This document shows positions 6,843 through 15,032 of a stretch of DNA of 21,606 nt, piece after piece. The notes beneath the pieces are model-generated. The model was not told where the DNA came from and ran no database searches. It was given only the letters and a program-made list of their open reading frames with translations. Numbering within the stretch: position 1 is the stretch's first letter; the number at the start of each line of letters is the position of its first letter. The stretch lies in the NCBI GenBank assembly GCA_012026715.1, contig VEPB01000117.1, positions 1 to 21,606 of the forward strand. The letters run 5' to 3'. Source of the stretch: Methylococcaceae bacterium (GTDB taxonomy: Bacteria; Pseudomonadota; Gammaproteobacteria; Methylococcales; Methylococcaceae). Position numbers and translations under genes: made by a program.

Positions 6843-7604
6843 TTAGAAATCGGTTGGTTTATCCGCACATTCAAACGGCGGCAATGTAACTGATCGGCTT
6901 AGTCTTCGCAAGATTGGAAGCAGGATCGAGCCGTTGACTCCGGGGACCGGAAACCGACCGGAAGCGACGGTCATTGGCAAGTCCGCTTGAAACGGAAAAT
7001 GTCCCAAACAGGGGCTGCCCAGCCGCCGCCGCAAGTCTGCCAGATTGGCGTCGGCCAGGGGAAATTCCGCCTGGACCTGGTTGCCGATCCAGCCCAGGCA
7101 GTTCAATCCCGACGATGTAATGGCCTGTTCCGACAGCAAGGCATGGTTGACGCAACCCAGCCTCAGCCCCACCACCAGCACCACCGGCAGTTCCAAAGCG
7201 CTGGCCAGTTCGGCCATGGTTTCCTGCTCCGTGAGCGGGCAAAACCACCCTCCAGCACCTTCCACGACCACCCAGTCGGCCCGCTCGGCCAGCTTGCGAT
7301 AAGCATCGAGGATAAACTGTTTATTTACCGGCTGTCCGGCAATGACCGAAGCCAGGTAAGGGGAAATCGGCTCCTCGTAGCGATAAGGATTGATCTCCCG
7401 ATAGCTCGGAACCGGGGAAGATGCTCGCTGCAATTCCAGGGCGTCGCCATTGCGCAACTCGCCGTCTTCGCGGAAACAGCCGGCGGCCACCGGCTTCATG
7501 CCGATCGCCGACCAGCCCTGAGCCCGCAAATACCGGAGCAGGGCCGCCGATATCACGGTCTTGCCCACCCCGGTATCGGTACCGGCAACAAAGATTCCCG
7601 CCAT
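6843..7604 (-). CDS. bioD: ATP-dependent dethiobiotin synthetase
   Basis: Closes the ureido ring of dethiobiotin from 7,8-diaminopelargonic acid, CO2 and ATP, the step before BioB. The 253-residue cytoplasmic protein begins MAGIFVAGTDTGVGKT, which holds the P-loop (residues 8-16) in the GTDTGVGKT form typical of BioD. Further marks are the GMKPVAAG segment (second conserved lysine) and VVVEGAGGWFCPL, the family's EGAGG motif. It is about 25-30 residues longer than the E. coli enzyme, mainly through a C-terminal tail (about 230-253) with no recognised motif. It is the last gene of the biotin operon, starting three bases after bioC ends. Confidence 0.95.
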   Translation of the reverse strand: MAGIFVAGTDTGVGKTVISAALLRYLRAQGWSAIGMKPVAAGCFREDGELRNGDALELQRASSPVPSYREINPYRYEEPISPYLASVIAGQPVNKQFILDAYRKLAERADWVVVEGAGGWFCPLTEQETMAELASALELPVVLVVGLRLGCVNHALLSEQAITSSGLNCLGWIGNQVQAEFPLADANLADLRRRLGSPCLGHFPFQADLPMTVASGRFPVPGVNGSILLPILRRLSRSVTLPPFECADKPTDF

Positions 7605-7607
7605 GTT

Positions 7608-8432
7608 TCAGGCTTGCGCGATGACCATGGCCACACGGAAGGTCGCGCGAACCTTTCCCTCCGCCATCGCTGTCTCGTAAGCCCGCACCATGGCCGCCAG
7701 CTTGGCTTTACCGGTCAGGTGCCGCGGCCGGTTGCGGGTGACATTCCCCGCTCCCCACCCTTTGAGTTCCCGCAGCAGTTGGTCGACCCCAGGGTAGCTC
7801 GGCACCTGGACGGACTCCGTCAACGTGTAGGATCCCCAGCCGCAGCCCGACAGCAGATCCGCCAATTGGTCGGCAGTCACGAAGCGATTGACGTGGCTAT
7901 AGCGGTCCACCCTGGACCACGCCGCACGCAATTCGGACAAGGTATCGCCGGAAAACAGGCTGATGGCCGCCAATCCGCCGGGAGCAATCACCCGCCGCAG
8001 TTCCGCCAGGGCGGCAGCCAAGTCGACACACCACTGCAGCGCCAGGTTGGATACCAGCAAATCGGCGGAAGCAGAACGCAACGGCAACCGTTCGGCATCG
8101 CCGCACAGAAACCGGACACCTCGACGCAGCTCAGGCCGCTGCCGCGCCTGCCTCAACATGGCCGGCGCCAAATCAAGCACGGTCAGATCGGCAGCTGGAT
8201 AACGGAGTCGCAGCCACCGGGCGCAGTAACCGGTGCCGGCTCCCACGTCGACGGCATGGCTCGGCACCTTCCCCATCCCGGCCAGTTGCACCAGCAGATC
8301 GTCGGCGACCCCCCGCTGCAGCGCCGCCAATCGGTCGTAGCGGCCGGCCGCGTTCCCGAATGAGCGCCCCACGCCAACCTTGTCCGGACTGTCTCCGGCA
8401 GCACTAACCTGATTCGGTTTACGACCGCCCAC
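7608..8432 (-). CDS. bioC: Malonyl-ACP O-methyltransferase BioC
   Basis: Methylates the free carboxyl of malonyl-ACP using S-adenosylmethionine, disguising it so that the fatty-acid synthase can build the pimeloyl chain of biotin. The 274-residue protein has a class I methyltransferase fold: the family-typical FGNAAGRYD segment (about 25-33), motif I VDVGAGTGYC (61-70), an acidic TVLDLAPAML, and the later LVSNLALQWC that is characteristic of BioC. Translation starts at GTG (8430-8432), with TGGGG about eight bases upstream inside the end of bioH; the first 20 residues are not conserved, so a later start cannot be excluded. bioC follows bioH after three bases and precedes bioD by three. The neighbouring bioH supplies the matching demethylation. 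Confidence 0.94.
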   Translation of the reverse strand: MGGRKPNQVSAAGDSPDKVGVGRSFGNAAGRYDRLAALQRGVADDLLVQLAGMGKVPSHAVDVGAGTGYCARWLRLRYPAADLTVLDLAPAMLRQARQRPELRRGVRFLCGDAERLPLRSASADLLVSNLALQWCVDLAAALAELRRVIAPGGLAAISLFSGDTLSELRAAWSRVDRYSHVNRFVTADQLADLLSGCGWGSYTLTESVQVPSYPGVDQLLRELKGWGAGNVTRNRPRHLTGKAKLAAMVRAYETAMAEGKVRATFRVAMVIAQA

Positions 8433-8435
8433 GCT

Positions 8436-9203
8436 TCAGCCCCAAAAGTCCGCCAGCAGCCGCAGACAGGCGTCGGCCTCGGTGATGAAGGGCAGATGCG
8501 CCGCACGCGGCAGTAGATGGACCGGAACCCGGGGACTATGGGACTGCACCGCCTCCGCCAGCTCAGCCGGCACCAGCCGGTCGCGTCCGCCCAACACCAG
8601 AGTGAGGGGATGCTTCAGCTCGTTCAGATGGGACCTCAGGTCGGCGTTCATCAGGATTTCCAGCCCCTTCCGCAAAGCTTCGGGGTGGGGTTGGGGACCG
8701 GCTTCCATGCGCTGCTTCAGGTCGTCCAGAACGCGGCGGCTGTCGTCCAGACCGAAGGTCTGCAGCCCCAGGAAACGCGACAAGGTCTGGCGATAGTTTC
8801 CCAGCATGTCGGTGGCGAAGGCTTCCAGTCGGCTGCGCTCGACCCCCGGCCAGTCGCTGTCGCCCCAGAACCGGGGGTTGCCGGCCATCAAGGCGAGACG
8901 CCGCACCCGCTCGGGCTGTCTTCCGGCCAAAGCCAAGACGATGCTGGCGCCCAGCGACCAACCCAGCCAGTGGGCGGGTCCGGAAACCACCTCCGCCAGC
9001 GCATCGACCAGAACTTCCAGGCGATAATCTTCGATCATGGCGCTGCGGCCATGGCCGGGCAGATCCACCAGCGTGACCCGATAACGCTCGGCCAGGCATT
9101 CGGCGAACTCACCCCAAATGCCCGAATGCATGGCCCAACCGTGGACCAGCACGACGTCAACCCCGCTGCCCAGGGTTTCCGTATGCAAGCCGGACCGGCT
9201 CAT
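8436..9203 (-). CDS. bioH: Pimeloyl-ACP methyl ester carboxylesterase BioH
   Basis: Removes the methyl group added by BioC once the pimeloyl chain is complete, ending elongation. This alpha/beta hydrolase has 255 residues, close to E. coli BioH (256). The catalytic triad is visible: Ser83 in GWSLG, Asp208 in GGRDRLVP and His236 in RAAHLPF, each one residue from the E. coli positions. The oxyanion segment LVHGWAMHSGIW (about 19-30) matches BioH closely. A cap region lies between about 110 and 185. Its ATG overlaps the bioF stop in an ATGA arrangement, so translation is probably coupled. Position between bioF and bioC supports the BioH assignment over a general esterase. Confidence 0.94.
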   Translation of the reverse strand: MSRSGLHTETLGSGVDVVLVHGWAMHSGIWGEFAECLAERYRVTLVDLPGHGRSAMIEDYRLEVLVDALAEVVSGPAHWLGWSLGASIVLALAGRQPERVRRLALMAGNPRFWGDSDWPGVERSRLEAFATDMLGNYRQTLSRFLGLQTFGLDDSRRVLDDLKQRMEAGPQPHPEALRKGLEILMNADLRSHLNELKHPLTLVLGGRDRLVPAELAEAVQSHSPRVPVHLLPRAAHLPFITEADACLRLLADFWG

Positions 9204-10360
9204 CGCTCGCGCCGCCCCAGGCTGGCCGCGAGCGCTTCGAGCAAGCGGGCGACCTGATCGTCGGTGTGGGACGCATTGAGCGTCACCCGCAGGCGCGCAC
9301 CCCCGGCAGGAACCGTGGGGGGACGGATCGCGGTCACCAGGAATCCCTGCTCGAACAGGTTACGGCTGGCAGCCAGCGCCGCTTCGTTGCCGCCCACCAC
9401 CACCGGCTGGATCGGAGTGCCGGATGTCATGAGCGGCAATTCGAGCGCTGCAGCGCCGTCGCGAAACCGTCGAACCAGCTCTGCCAGCCGTTCGCGCCGC
9501 CAGGCCTCTTCCCGCACCAGGGCAAGACTGGTCCGGGTAGCCTCAGCCACCGCCGGCGGCAGGGCCGTGGTATAGGCATAGGTGCGGGACTTCTGGATGA
9601 GGTAGTCAATCAGGTCGGCGCTGCCGGCCACGAAAGCGCCGAAGCTGCCGAAGGCCTTGCCCAAGGTGCCCACCAGGATGGGCACCTCGGATTGACCTAG
9701 TCCGGCCAGTTCCAAGGTGCCGCCGCCGCGCTTCCCCAACACGCCCAGCCCGTGGGCGTCATCGACCATCAGCCAGGCACCGGCTGCTCGGGCCACGTCG
9801 GCCAGCGCTGCCAGCGGTGCCACATCCCCATCCATGCTGAACACCCCGTCGGTCGCCGCCAGGGCGTCTTCAGTACCCGCCAGGCGGCTGGCCAGGCCGG
9901 CCACATCGCCATGGGGATAGCGCTTGAGCCGAGCGCCCGCCAGTCGCGCGCCATCCAGCAGGGATGCGTGATTGAGCCGGTCTTCCACCACCACCCCGTC
10001 GAGGGCCAGGGCGGCGATCACCCCCAGGTTGGCCATGTAACCGGTGGAAAACAGCAGGGCGCGCTCGCGTCCGACAAAGTCCGCCAACTCTTCTTCCAAC
10101 GCGTGGTGGGCCGGACTGTGGCCACAGATCAGATGGGAGGCGCCGCTGCCGACGCCGTACTGTCCAGCCCCTCGCTGCAGCGCTGCGACTAGCCGGGGAT
10201 CGCCGGCCAAATCGAGGTAATCGTTGCTGCAGAAATCCACCACCGCGCGGCCGTCGGCGACAAGCAAGCCGTCGGCGCGGCGTTCGGTTACGCGCCGCCG
10301 CCGATAGAGCCCGGCCTGGCCGATTTCGCGCAGGCTGCTGGCCAAACCGGACAGATTCAT
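9200..10360 (-). CDS. bioF: 8-amino-7-oxononanoate synthase
   Basis: PLP enzyme that condenses pimeloyl-ACP (or -CoA) with L-alanine to give 8-amino-7-oxononanoate (KAPA) and CO2. The 386-residue product is the usual family length (E. coli 384). The PLP lysine is Lys235 in GTLGKAFGSFG; the upstream VDDAHGLGVLG (about 199-209) supplies the cofactor-binding aspartate and histidine, and FCSNDYLDLA lies near the N-terminus. The ATG at 10358-10360 overlaps the bioB stop (ATGA), with GGCGGG just upstream. The frame stays open to 10762, but that extension overlaps bioB and its translation is low-complexity shadow sequence. The stop overlaps the bioH start in the same way. Confidence 0.96.
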   Translation of the reverse strand: MNLSGLASSLREIGQAGLYRRRRVTERRADGLLVADGRAVVDFCSNDYLDLAGDPRLVAALQRGAGQYGVGSGASHLICGHSPAHHALEEELADFVGRERALLFSTGYMANLGVIAALALDGVVVEDRLNHASLLDGARLAGARLKRYPHGDVAGLASRLAGTEDALAATDGVFSMDGDVAPLAALADVARAAGAWLMVDDAHGLGVLGKRGGGTLELAGLGQSEVPILVGTLGKAFGSFGAFVAGSADLIDYLIQKSRTYAYTTALPPAVAEATRTSLALVREEAWRRERLAELVRRFRDGAAALELPLMTSGTPIQPVVVGGNEAALAASRNLFEQGFLVTAIRPPTVPAGGARLRVTLNASHTDDQVARLLEALAASLGRRER

Positions 10361-11376
10361 CCCGCCAGCAATTCCGCGGTGGCGCCAGCCATTCGCAGAC
10401 CGAGCCGGCCGAACAAATTCCGATCTTGCCGTGCCTGAGGATTCTCGGTCGTGAGCAGCTTGTCGCCATAGAAGATGGAATTGGCGCCGGCCAGGAAACA
10501 CAGGGCCTGCATCTCGTCCGACATCTCGGTGCGACCGGCGGACAACCGCACCCGCGACCGCGGCATGAGGATGCGAGCCACCGCGATGGTGCGGACGAAC
10601 ACCAAGGGATCGAGGGTTGCCGCATCCGCCAGAGGCGTGCCTTCCACCCGTACCAGCATGTTGATGGGCACGCTTTCCGGATGCTTGGGCAGATTGGCCA
10701 GTCCCATCAGCAAACCGGCGCGATCCTCGTCGCCCTCCCCCATCCCGACGATGCCGCCGCAACAGACATTGATGCCGGCCTGGCGCACCCGCTCCAGGGT
10801 ATCGAGCCGGTCCTGGTAGGTCCGGGTGCTGATGATCTGGGAATAGAACTCCTCCGAGGTATCCAGGTTGTGGTTGTAATAGTCCAACCCGGCATGGTGC
10901 AGCCGCTCGGCCTGAGATTCGGTCAGCATCCCCAAGGTCATGCAGGTTTCCATGCCGAGGCCGCGCACTCCCTCGATCAATTCCACCACCCGATCAATGT
11001 CGCGGTCGCTGGGGCTGCGCCAGGCAGCGCCCATGCAAAAGCGCGACGCCCCCTGGGATTTGGCCGCAGCGGCAGCTTCCAGCACCTCCGCCACCGGCAA
11101 CAGCCCTTCCCGTTGAACCCCGGTCTGGTGATGCGCACTCTGCGGACAATAGGCGCAGTCTTCCGAGCAGGAACCGGTCTTGATGCTCAACAGGCTGCTG
11201 ACCTGCACCTCGTTAGGATCAAAATGCTCCCGGTGAACCTGCTGGGCCCGGAACAGCAAATCGCTGAACGGCAGGGCGAACAGCGCCATCACCTCGTCGC
11301 GCCGCCAGTCATGGCGAATCGCGGCTGCTGCGCTGACGCTCGCCGTGCCCTGTTGCTCCGACCTCTGTAACCTCAT
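10357..11376 (-). CDS. bioB: Biotin synthase
   Basis: Radical SAM enzyme that inserts sulfur into dethiobiotin to make biotin. Of 339 residues, Cys70, Cys74 and Cys77 (CSEDCAYC) bind the 4Fe-4S cluster and SAM; Cys114, Cys145, Cys205 and Arg277 fit the four ligands of the sacrificial 2Fe-2S cluster. Long stretches, such as LDYYNHNLDTS, match E. coli BioB. The N-terminus carries about 15 extra Ala/Ser-rich residues before the conserved region. It is the first gene of bioB-F-H-C-D and is divergent from comF across 79 bases. A perfect TTGACA (minus strand, 11432-11437) lies there, but no good -10 box follows at 16-18 bases, so I do not call a promoter. I found no BirA-type operator. Confidence 0.97.
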   Translation of the reverse strand: MRLQRSEQQGTASVSAAAAIRHDWRRDEVMALFALPFSDLLFRAQQVHREHFDPNEVQVSSLLSIKTGSCSEDCAYCPQSAHHQTGVQREGLLPVAEVLEAAAAAKSQGASRFCMGAAWRSPSDRDIDRVVELIEGVRGLGMETCMTLGMLTESQAERLHHAGLDYYNHNLDTSEEFYSQIISTRTYQDRLDTLERVRQAGINVCCGGIVGMGEGDEDRAGLLMGLANLPKHPESVPINMLVRVEGTPLADAATLDPLVFVRTIAVARILMPRSRVRLSAGRTEMSDEMQALCFLAGANSIFYGDKLLTTENPQARQDRNLFGRLGLRMAGATAELLAG

Positions 11377-11455
11377 ACTGTGTTCCGCCCGTTGCGATGG
11401 ATGATTCGAATTGCCGACTCGCCGCGGCAGCTGTCAACCGCCAAAGGAGTTGGAA

Positions 11456-12151
11456 ATGAACAAGTGGCTAGAAAGTATACAGGAATGGTTGTATCCCGGC
11501 AGCTGTCTGCTGTGCGGCGGACCGGGATCGGACCGCTTGGACCTGTGCTCCGCCTGCCGCGCCGACCTGCCCGTCATCCTCCACGCCTGCGCGCGTTGCG
11601 GCATTCCCCTCGAAGCGGAGTTTGGCGGGGCCGTTTGCGGCGCCTGTTTGAAGAAACCGCCCGCGATGGATTCCACCGTCGCCCTGTTTCGGTATGAGGA
11701 GCCGCTGCGGCTGCTGATCCATGAACTGAAATTCCGCCATCAACTCGCGGTGGCGCGACTGCTGGGGGAGCTGCTGGCTGCCTCGATGGCCCGGCGGGAA
11801 ACGGCACCTCAGGTATTGATTCCGGTGCCGCTGCATCCACGGCGATTTCGGGAACGAGGCTTCAACCAATCCACCGAAATCGCCCGCATCGTCTCGCGTC
11901 GCCTGGGCATCCCACTGGATAGCCGCAGTTGCTGCCGCATCCGCCTCACCGCGCCGCAGACCACCCTGCCGGCGGAGCAGCGCCGCCGCAATATCCGCAA
12001 CGCCTTCCGAATCGACGGCAGGCCCAACTTCGGCCATGCCGCCATCGTGGACGACATCGTAACCACCGGTGCGACGGTCAACGAACTGGCCCGCACCCTA
12101 CGCCGCGCCGGCGCTCGACGGATCGAGGTATGGGCCATCGCCCGCGCCTGA
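11456..12151 (+). CDS. comF: ComF family protein (phosphoribosyltransferase-like)
   Basis: Predicted cytoplasmic protein of the ComF/GntX family, linked to use of imported single-stranded DNA in competent bacteria; its exact biochemical role is unsettled. Of 231 residues, the N-terminal part holds four CxxC pairs (Cys17/20, 31/34, 45/48, 61/64) likely to bind zinc. The C-terminal part is a type I phosphoribosyltransferase fold: PVPLHPRRFRERGFNQ (about 124-138) is typical of the family, and the PRPP loop is VDDIVTTGAT (198-207). The start is well supported by AAAGGAG six bases before the ATG; the frame is open a little further upstream (11411). It diverges from bioB, a common arrangement in gammaproteobacteria. 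No other competence gene is in the window. Confidence 0.92.
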   Translation: MNKWLESIQEWLYPGSCLLCGGPGSDRLDLCSACRADLPVILHACARCGIPLEAEFGGAVCGACLKKPPAMDSTVALFRYEEPLRLLIHELKFRHQLAVARLLGELLAASMARRETAPQVLIPVPLHPRRFRERGFNQSTEIARIVSRRLGIPLDSRSCCRIRLTAPQTTLPAEQRRRNIRNAFRIDGRPNFGHAAIVDDIVTTGATVNELARTLRRAGARRIEVWAIARA

Positions 12152-12240
12152 TTCAGCCGTATGATTTGCAAGGCCATAGCCGAGCCGTTACAGTGCACGC
12201 CGCGACCGCCGCAGGCCGGCCAACCCACCACGGTGCATGC

Positions 12241-13098
12241 ATGAGTACAGAGTCGAAAATCGGAGAACGCCTGCAGTTCCTGCAGATGGATGAGGCCGTC
12301 GTAACGGCGCTGGAAGACGCACGGGAACTTATCGAACCCAAGCTGGAAGGCCTCATCGACGATTTCTACCGCCACGTCCTGGCGACCCCGGCAACCCACC
12401 AGTTTTTCCCCGACGACACCAGTGTCGATCGCGCCCGCAGGGCCCAGATCGAACATTGGCGCGATCTGCTATTCAGCGGCATTCCCGGCGAAAGCTACTA
12501 CCGGCGGGCCCAGCGCATCGGGCTGGCCCACGAAGCCATCGGCCTCACCATGAGCCCCTATCTGGCCGGCTACTGCTTCGTGCTCAACCACTTCGCCCAA
12601 GACCTGGCAAACACTGCCGATCCCGCCACCGTGACCCGCACGCTGCAAGCCTTGCAGAAGGCAGCCTTCTTCGACATGGACTGCGTCATCGAAAGCTATC
12701 TGGAATCCAAGAACAACGCGCTGAGGCGGATCCTGCAGCACAGCGAGCAGTTCGCCAACAGCGTGGAGCCACTGGAAGAGGAAGCAGCCAGCCAATGCCA
12801 TCACCTGGCCCAACATTGCGCCCGAATCGCGGAACAGTTCCGCGACCTGCAACACCGGATCGACGAGGCGGCACCGCTGCCCGATGCAGGCGGGAACGAC
12901 CTGCGGGACTTCGCCCGTCACGGCCTGGAGCAAATCGAAACCTTGAGCCGGCGCGCCAACCAGTTGGCTGATCGCCTCGACCGCATCACCGAAACCGCAC
13001 GGGCGCGGCGCGACGCCCATAAGCTGCACTACCTGGGCCAACAGAAGCAAGGGCCGCTCGCCGGCCTGATCGACCGGCTGCGGAACCTGTTCCGTTAA
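12241..13098 (+). CDS. Globin-coupled-sensor-like haem protein with coiled C-terminal region
   Basis: A 285-residue cytoplasmic protein. About residues 1-155 resemble the sensor globin of globin-coupled sensors and protoglobins: DFYRHVL puts a tyrosine at residue 43 (distal B10 position), and QRIGLAHEAIGL puts the likely proximal histidine at residue 97, followed by PYLAGY. These match E. coli DosC (Tyr43, His98). It should bind haem and sense O2 or another gas. The C-terminal 130 residues are highly charged and probably helical (about 160-205 and 225-260), with an amphipathic end (GLIDRLRNLFR). I see no GGDEF, MCP, kinase or HTH domain. The start is the first ATG aligning with the family; the frame is open further upstream over comF. 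TATGAT (12160-12165) could be a -10 box, without a good -35. Confidence 0.8.
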   Translation: MSTESKIGERLQFLQMDEAVVTALEDARELIEPKLEGLIDDFYRHVLATPATHQFFPDDTSVDRARRAQIEHWRDLLFSGIPGESYYRRAQRIGLAHEAIGLTMSPYLAGYCFVLNHFAQDLANTADPATVTRTLQALQKAAFFDMDCVIESYLESKNNALRRILQHSEQFANSVEPLEEEAASQCHHLAQHCARIAEQFRDLQHRIDEAAPLPDAGGNDLRDFARHGLEQIETLSRRANQLADRLDRITETARARRDAHKLHYLGQQKQGPLAGLIDRLRNLFR

Positions 13099-13108
13099 TC
13101 GTCGGGGT

Positions 13109-13966
13109 TTATTTGTCCCCCAGCCCCAGCACCCTCATCAGCACGGCCCCGGCGGCCTCCAACTTGGCGACGATGGCGCCAGCGACCGGCCTGCCCCGAA
13201 GTCCGGTCCAAGCGGCCTGGCAAGGGTCGGACAGGTAGCGGTACCAGCCCCACCGGCTGCGCGGCATCCAGAGTTGGGTCAGACAAGTGAAAAGCATGAC
13301 CGTGGACGCCAGGCTGTAACCGATGCCACCCAGCATGGTCAGCCAGGCGAAGATGGGGGTCAGCCTCGTCAGCCACCAGGACAGCACATCCACCAGTAGA
13401 AAGGTGAACGGCGTGGCGATCAAGATGAACTGCCAGCGCCGGTCGAACTCCGCCATGGCGAAAATCCAGCCGACGAACAGGAAGATAAAGGCGATGCCAA
13501 ACAAATGGATGTGGGACACCCGCGTCAGAAAGGCGACGCTAGCGCCCTGATCAGTTTCCGCCGCCTGCCGCACGACTTCCGCCTTGCGGAAATCCGGCAA
13601 CGAGGATTCGCCGTTGTGGCAGGACACGCAATGTTTTTGCACCAGCGGCTCAATCCGGCTGGCCCAGGCGTCGATGGGCGCACCGTCGCGCGCCCACTGG
13701 ATCAGTTCGAACCGGGCGGTATCCGGCGCCATGGGTTTCATCGCCCCGTTCAGCATGGACTCCAACTTGGAACCGGAGCGGTTGCCATAGTAGCTGTAGA
13801 CGATATCGTTGATGGAAAGGCCGGCTTTTCCGTCCGCCATGCCGTGGGTCAGCATGATCTGAACCCCGGCCATCAGCAGGCCGACACCGATCACCAACAG
13901 AAAACCGGTGAACAACACTTTGAACTTAACCGGAAGTCCGGCAAGAGTTTCATTGGCAGAAGTCAT
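13109..13966 (-). CDS. Four-helix membrane protein with one c-type haem motif
   Basis: A 285-residue protein of no family I can name. The first helix (about residues 17-39) is followed by a roughly 110-residue periplasmic segment containing CVSCH (Cys113, Cys116, His117), a covalent haem c site. Three more helices follow at about 151-173, 178-200 and 204-233, then a basic C-terminal tail. VSHIHLFG at the mouth of helix 2 offers extra histidines that might bind metal. No conserved methionine ligand is obvious. This suggests a membrane-anchored monohaem cytochrome or redox sensor. The ATG at 13964-13966 is preceded by a weak GGGTAG; the frame is open to 14017. It converges on the globin gene with 10 bases between the stops. 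Function unknown. Confidence 0.75.
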   Translation of the reverse strand: MTSANETLAGLPVKFKVLFTGFLLVIGVGLLMAGVQIMLTHGMADGKAGLSINDIVYSYYGNRSGSKLESMLNGAMKPMAPDTARFELIQWARDGAPIDAWASRIEPLVQKHCVSCHNGESSLPDFRKAEVVRQAAETDQGASVAFLTRVSHIHLFGIAFIFLFVGWIFAMAEFDRRWQFILIATPFTFLLVDVLSWWLTRLTPIFAWLTMLGGIGYSLASTVMLFTCLTQLWMPRSRWGWYRYLSDPCQAAWTGLRGRPVAGAIVAKLEAAGAVLMRVLGLGDK

Positions 13967-14082
13967 GATGGCTACCCGAAGTGGACACTGCCGCCAGTCT
14001 ATTCGAAATGCCGGCAAAAACCGAAGGCGCCGCTGATGAATTCAGCGCTTCCCAACCTGCCGTCATGAATCGCGGGCAAACG

Positions 14083-14115
14083 AAAAACCCGCGGCTGCTC
14101 GCGCAACCGCGGGTT
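14083..14115 (-). terminator. Rho-independent terminator after the MlaA-like gene
   Basis: Minus-strand hairpin: AACCCGCGG (complement of 14107-14115) pairs with CCGCGGGTT (complement of 14086-14094) around a 12-base loop, and the stem runs into a short T-tract (complement of 14083-14087). It lies about 20 bases after the stop of the lipoprotein gene and separates it from the membrane cytochrome-like gene downstream. Confidence 0.9.
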
Positions 14116-14136
14116 CCAAAATACCTCGGAAAACCT

Positions 14137-14898
14137 TTATTTGGACGAGCCGCCGTCCAGTTCCAGATCGAGCTCCTGCTCCATTTCTTCCGGTAGCGGC
14201 GGATTGCCGTCATACACCTGATAATTACGCTGCTGGAAATACGCGTTGCGGATGAATTCGTAGCGGTCGACCGAGGCTTCGTCGGCAATCTTGGTGGCGC
14301 TCAACAGATCGGCACGCATGTCGATGGTCTTGATAGCACCAGCCCCGTAAGGAATCGCTGCCGGGCTGATCCAGTTGATGGGATTGGCGGCGGTATCTCC
14401 GGCCGCGCCCAGCAACCCGCGCGGGGTGCTCGGGCCGATGAAGGGCACCACCACGTAGGGGCCGGAAGGAAGTCCCCAACTCCCCAAGGTCTGATCCATG
14501 TCCTCATTGTGCTTGGGAATATCCAGCATGCTGGCCACATCGACGAAACCGCCGATGCCCAGGGTGCTGTTCAGCAACAAACGGCCCGTGTCGGAACCGC
14601 TCTGGCCGAACTTGGCCTGCAATAGATCGTTGAGCACGACGTTGATGTCGTCGATATTGCTGAAGAAGTTGGTAACGCCGCGGTCGACGAAGGACGGGGT
14701 GATCCATTGATACCCCTTGGCCACCGGCTTCATGAAGTAATCATCCAGCTTGTCATTGAATCCTTGCACATTGCGGTTCCATCCTTCCCAAGGATCGCGG
14801 GGATCGGTTTTTTGAGTGCTCGCGCATCCGGTAAGCGCCAGCCCCAGCCCCAGCAGGATGGCGAGATGCACGTGGTGCGAGTTTTTGGCATTGTTCAT
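14137..14898 (-). CDS. mlaA: MlaA/VacJ family outer-membrane lipoprotein
   Basis: MlaA removes mislocalised phospholipid from the outer leaflet of the outer membrane and passes it to the periplasmic carrier MlaC for return to the inner membrane. The 253-residue product has a lipoprotein signal ending in the lipobox LTGC (Cys25 is the lipidated residue). It then shows the family pattern DPWEGWNRNVQGFND, a P-V-A-x-x-Y segment, NFFSNIDDINVVLNDLLQ, LLLNSTLGIGGFVDVAS and a late GPYVVVPFIGPSTPRG. The C-terminus is acidic (EEMEQELDLELDGG). A GGGA lies about 10 bases before the ATG. No other mla gene (mlaBCDEF) is adjacent; as in E. coli, mlaA stands apart. A strong terminator follows. It is divergent from rnt across 134 bases. 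Confidence 0.93.
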   Translation of the reverse strand: MNNAKNSHHVHLAILLGLGLALTGCASTQKTDPRDPWEGWNRNVQGFNDKLDDYFMKPVAKGYQWITPSFVDRGVTNFFSNIDDINVVLNDLLQAKFGQSGSDTGRLLLNSTLGIGGFVDVASMLDIPKHNEDMDQTLGSWGLPSGPYVVVPFIGPSTPRGLLGAAGDTAANPINWISPAAIPYGAGAIKTIDMRADLLSATKIADEASVDRYEFIRNAYFQQRNYQVYDGNPPLPEEMEQELDLELDGGSSK

Positions 14899-15032
14899 TT
14901 TTCAATATCCCGCTTGATTTCCTCGAGAGGTCGGTCAGAATGGGGGAAAACCAGTCCTCAAGAACATAGCATAAAACCCCATAGGCTTCGACCCGAGCGC
15001 CCGCCGCCGCACCCGGATGGCGCGCAATTCTA

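Noticed and set aside
6987..8363. Plus-strand open frame of 458 codons
   Set aside because: Antisense to bioD and bioC, both confirmed by catalytic motifs; no start signal or family resemblance.
10361..10762. Long N-terminal extension of bioF
   Set aside because: It overlaps bioB in another frame and is low-complexity; the ATG at 10360 gives the standard BioF length and an ATGA overlap with bioB.
10426..11370. Plus-strand open frame of 314 codons
   Set aside because: Antisense to bioB, which carries all cluster-binding residues.
11377..11455. Possible BirA operator or bioB promoter
   Set aside because: TTGACA is present on the minus strand, but no adequate -10 box follows, and the two CTGT(C/A)AACC-like pieces near bioB are in the same orientation instead of inverted.
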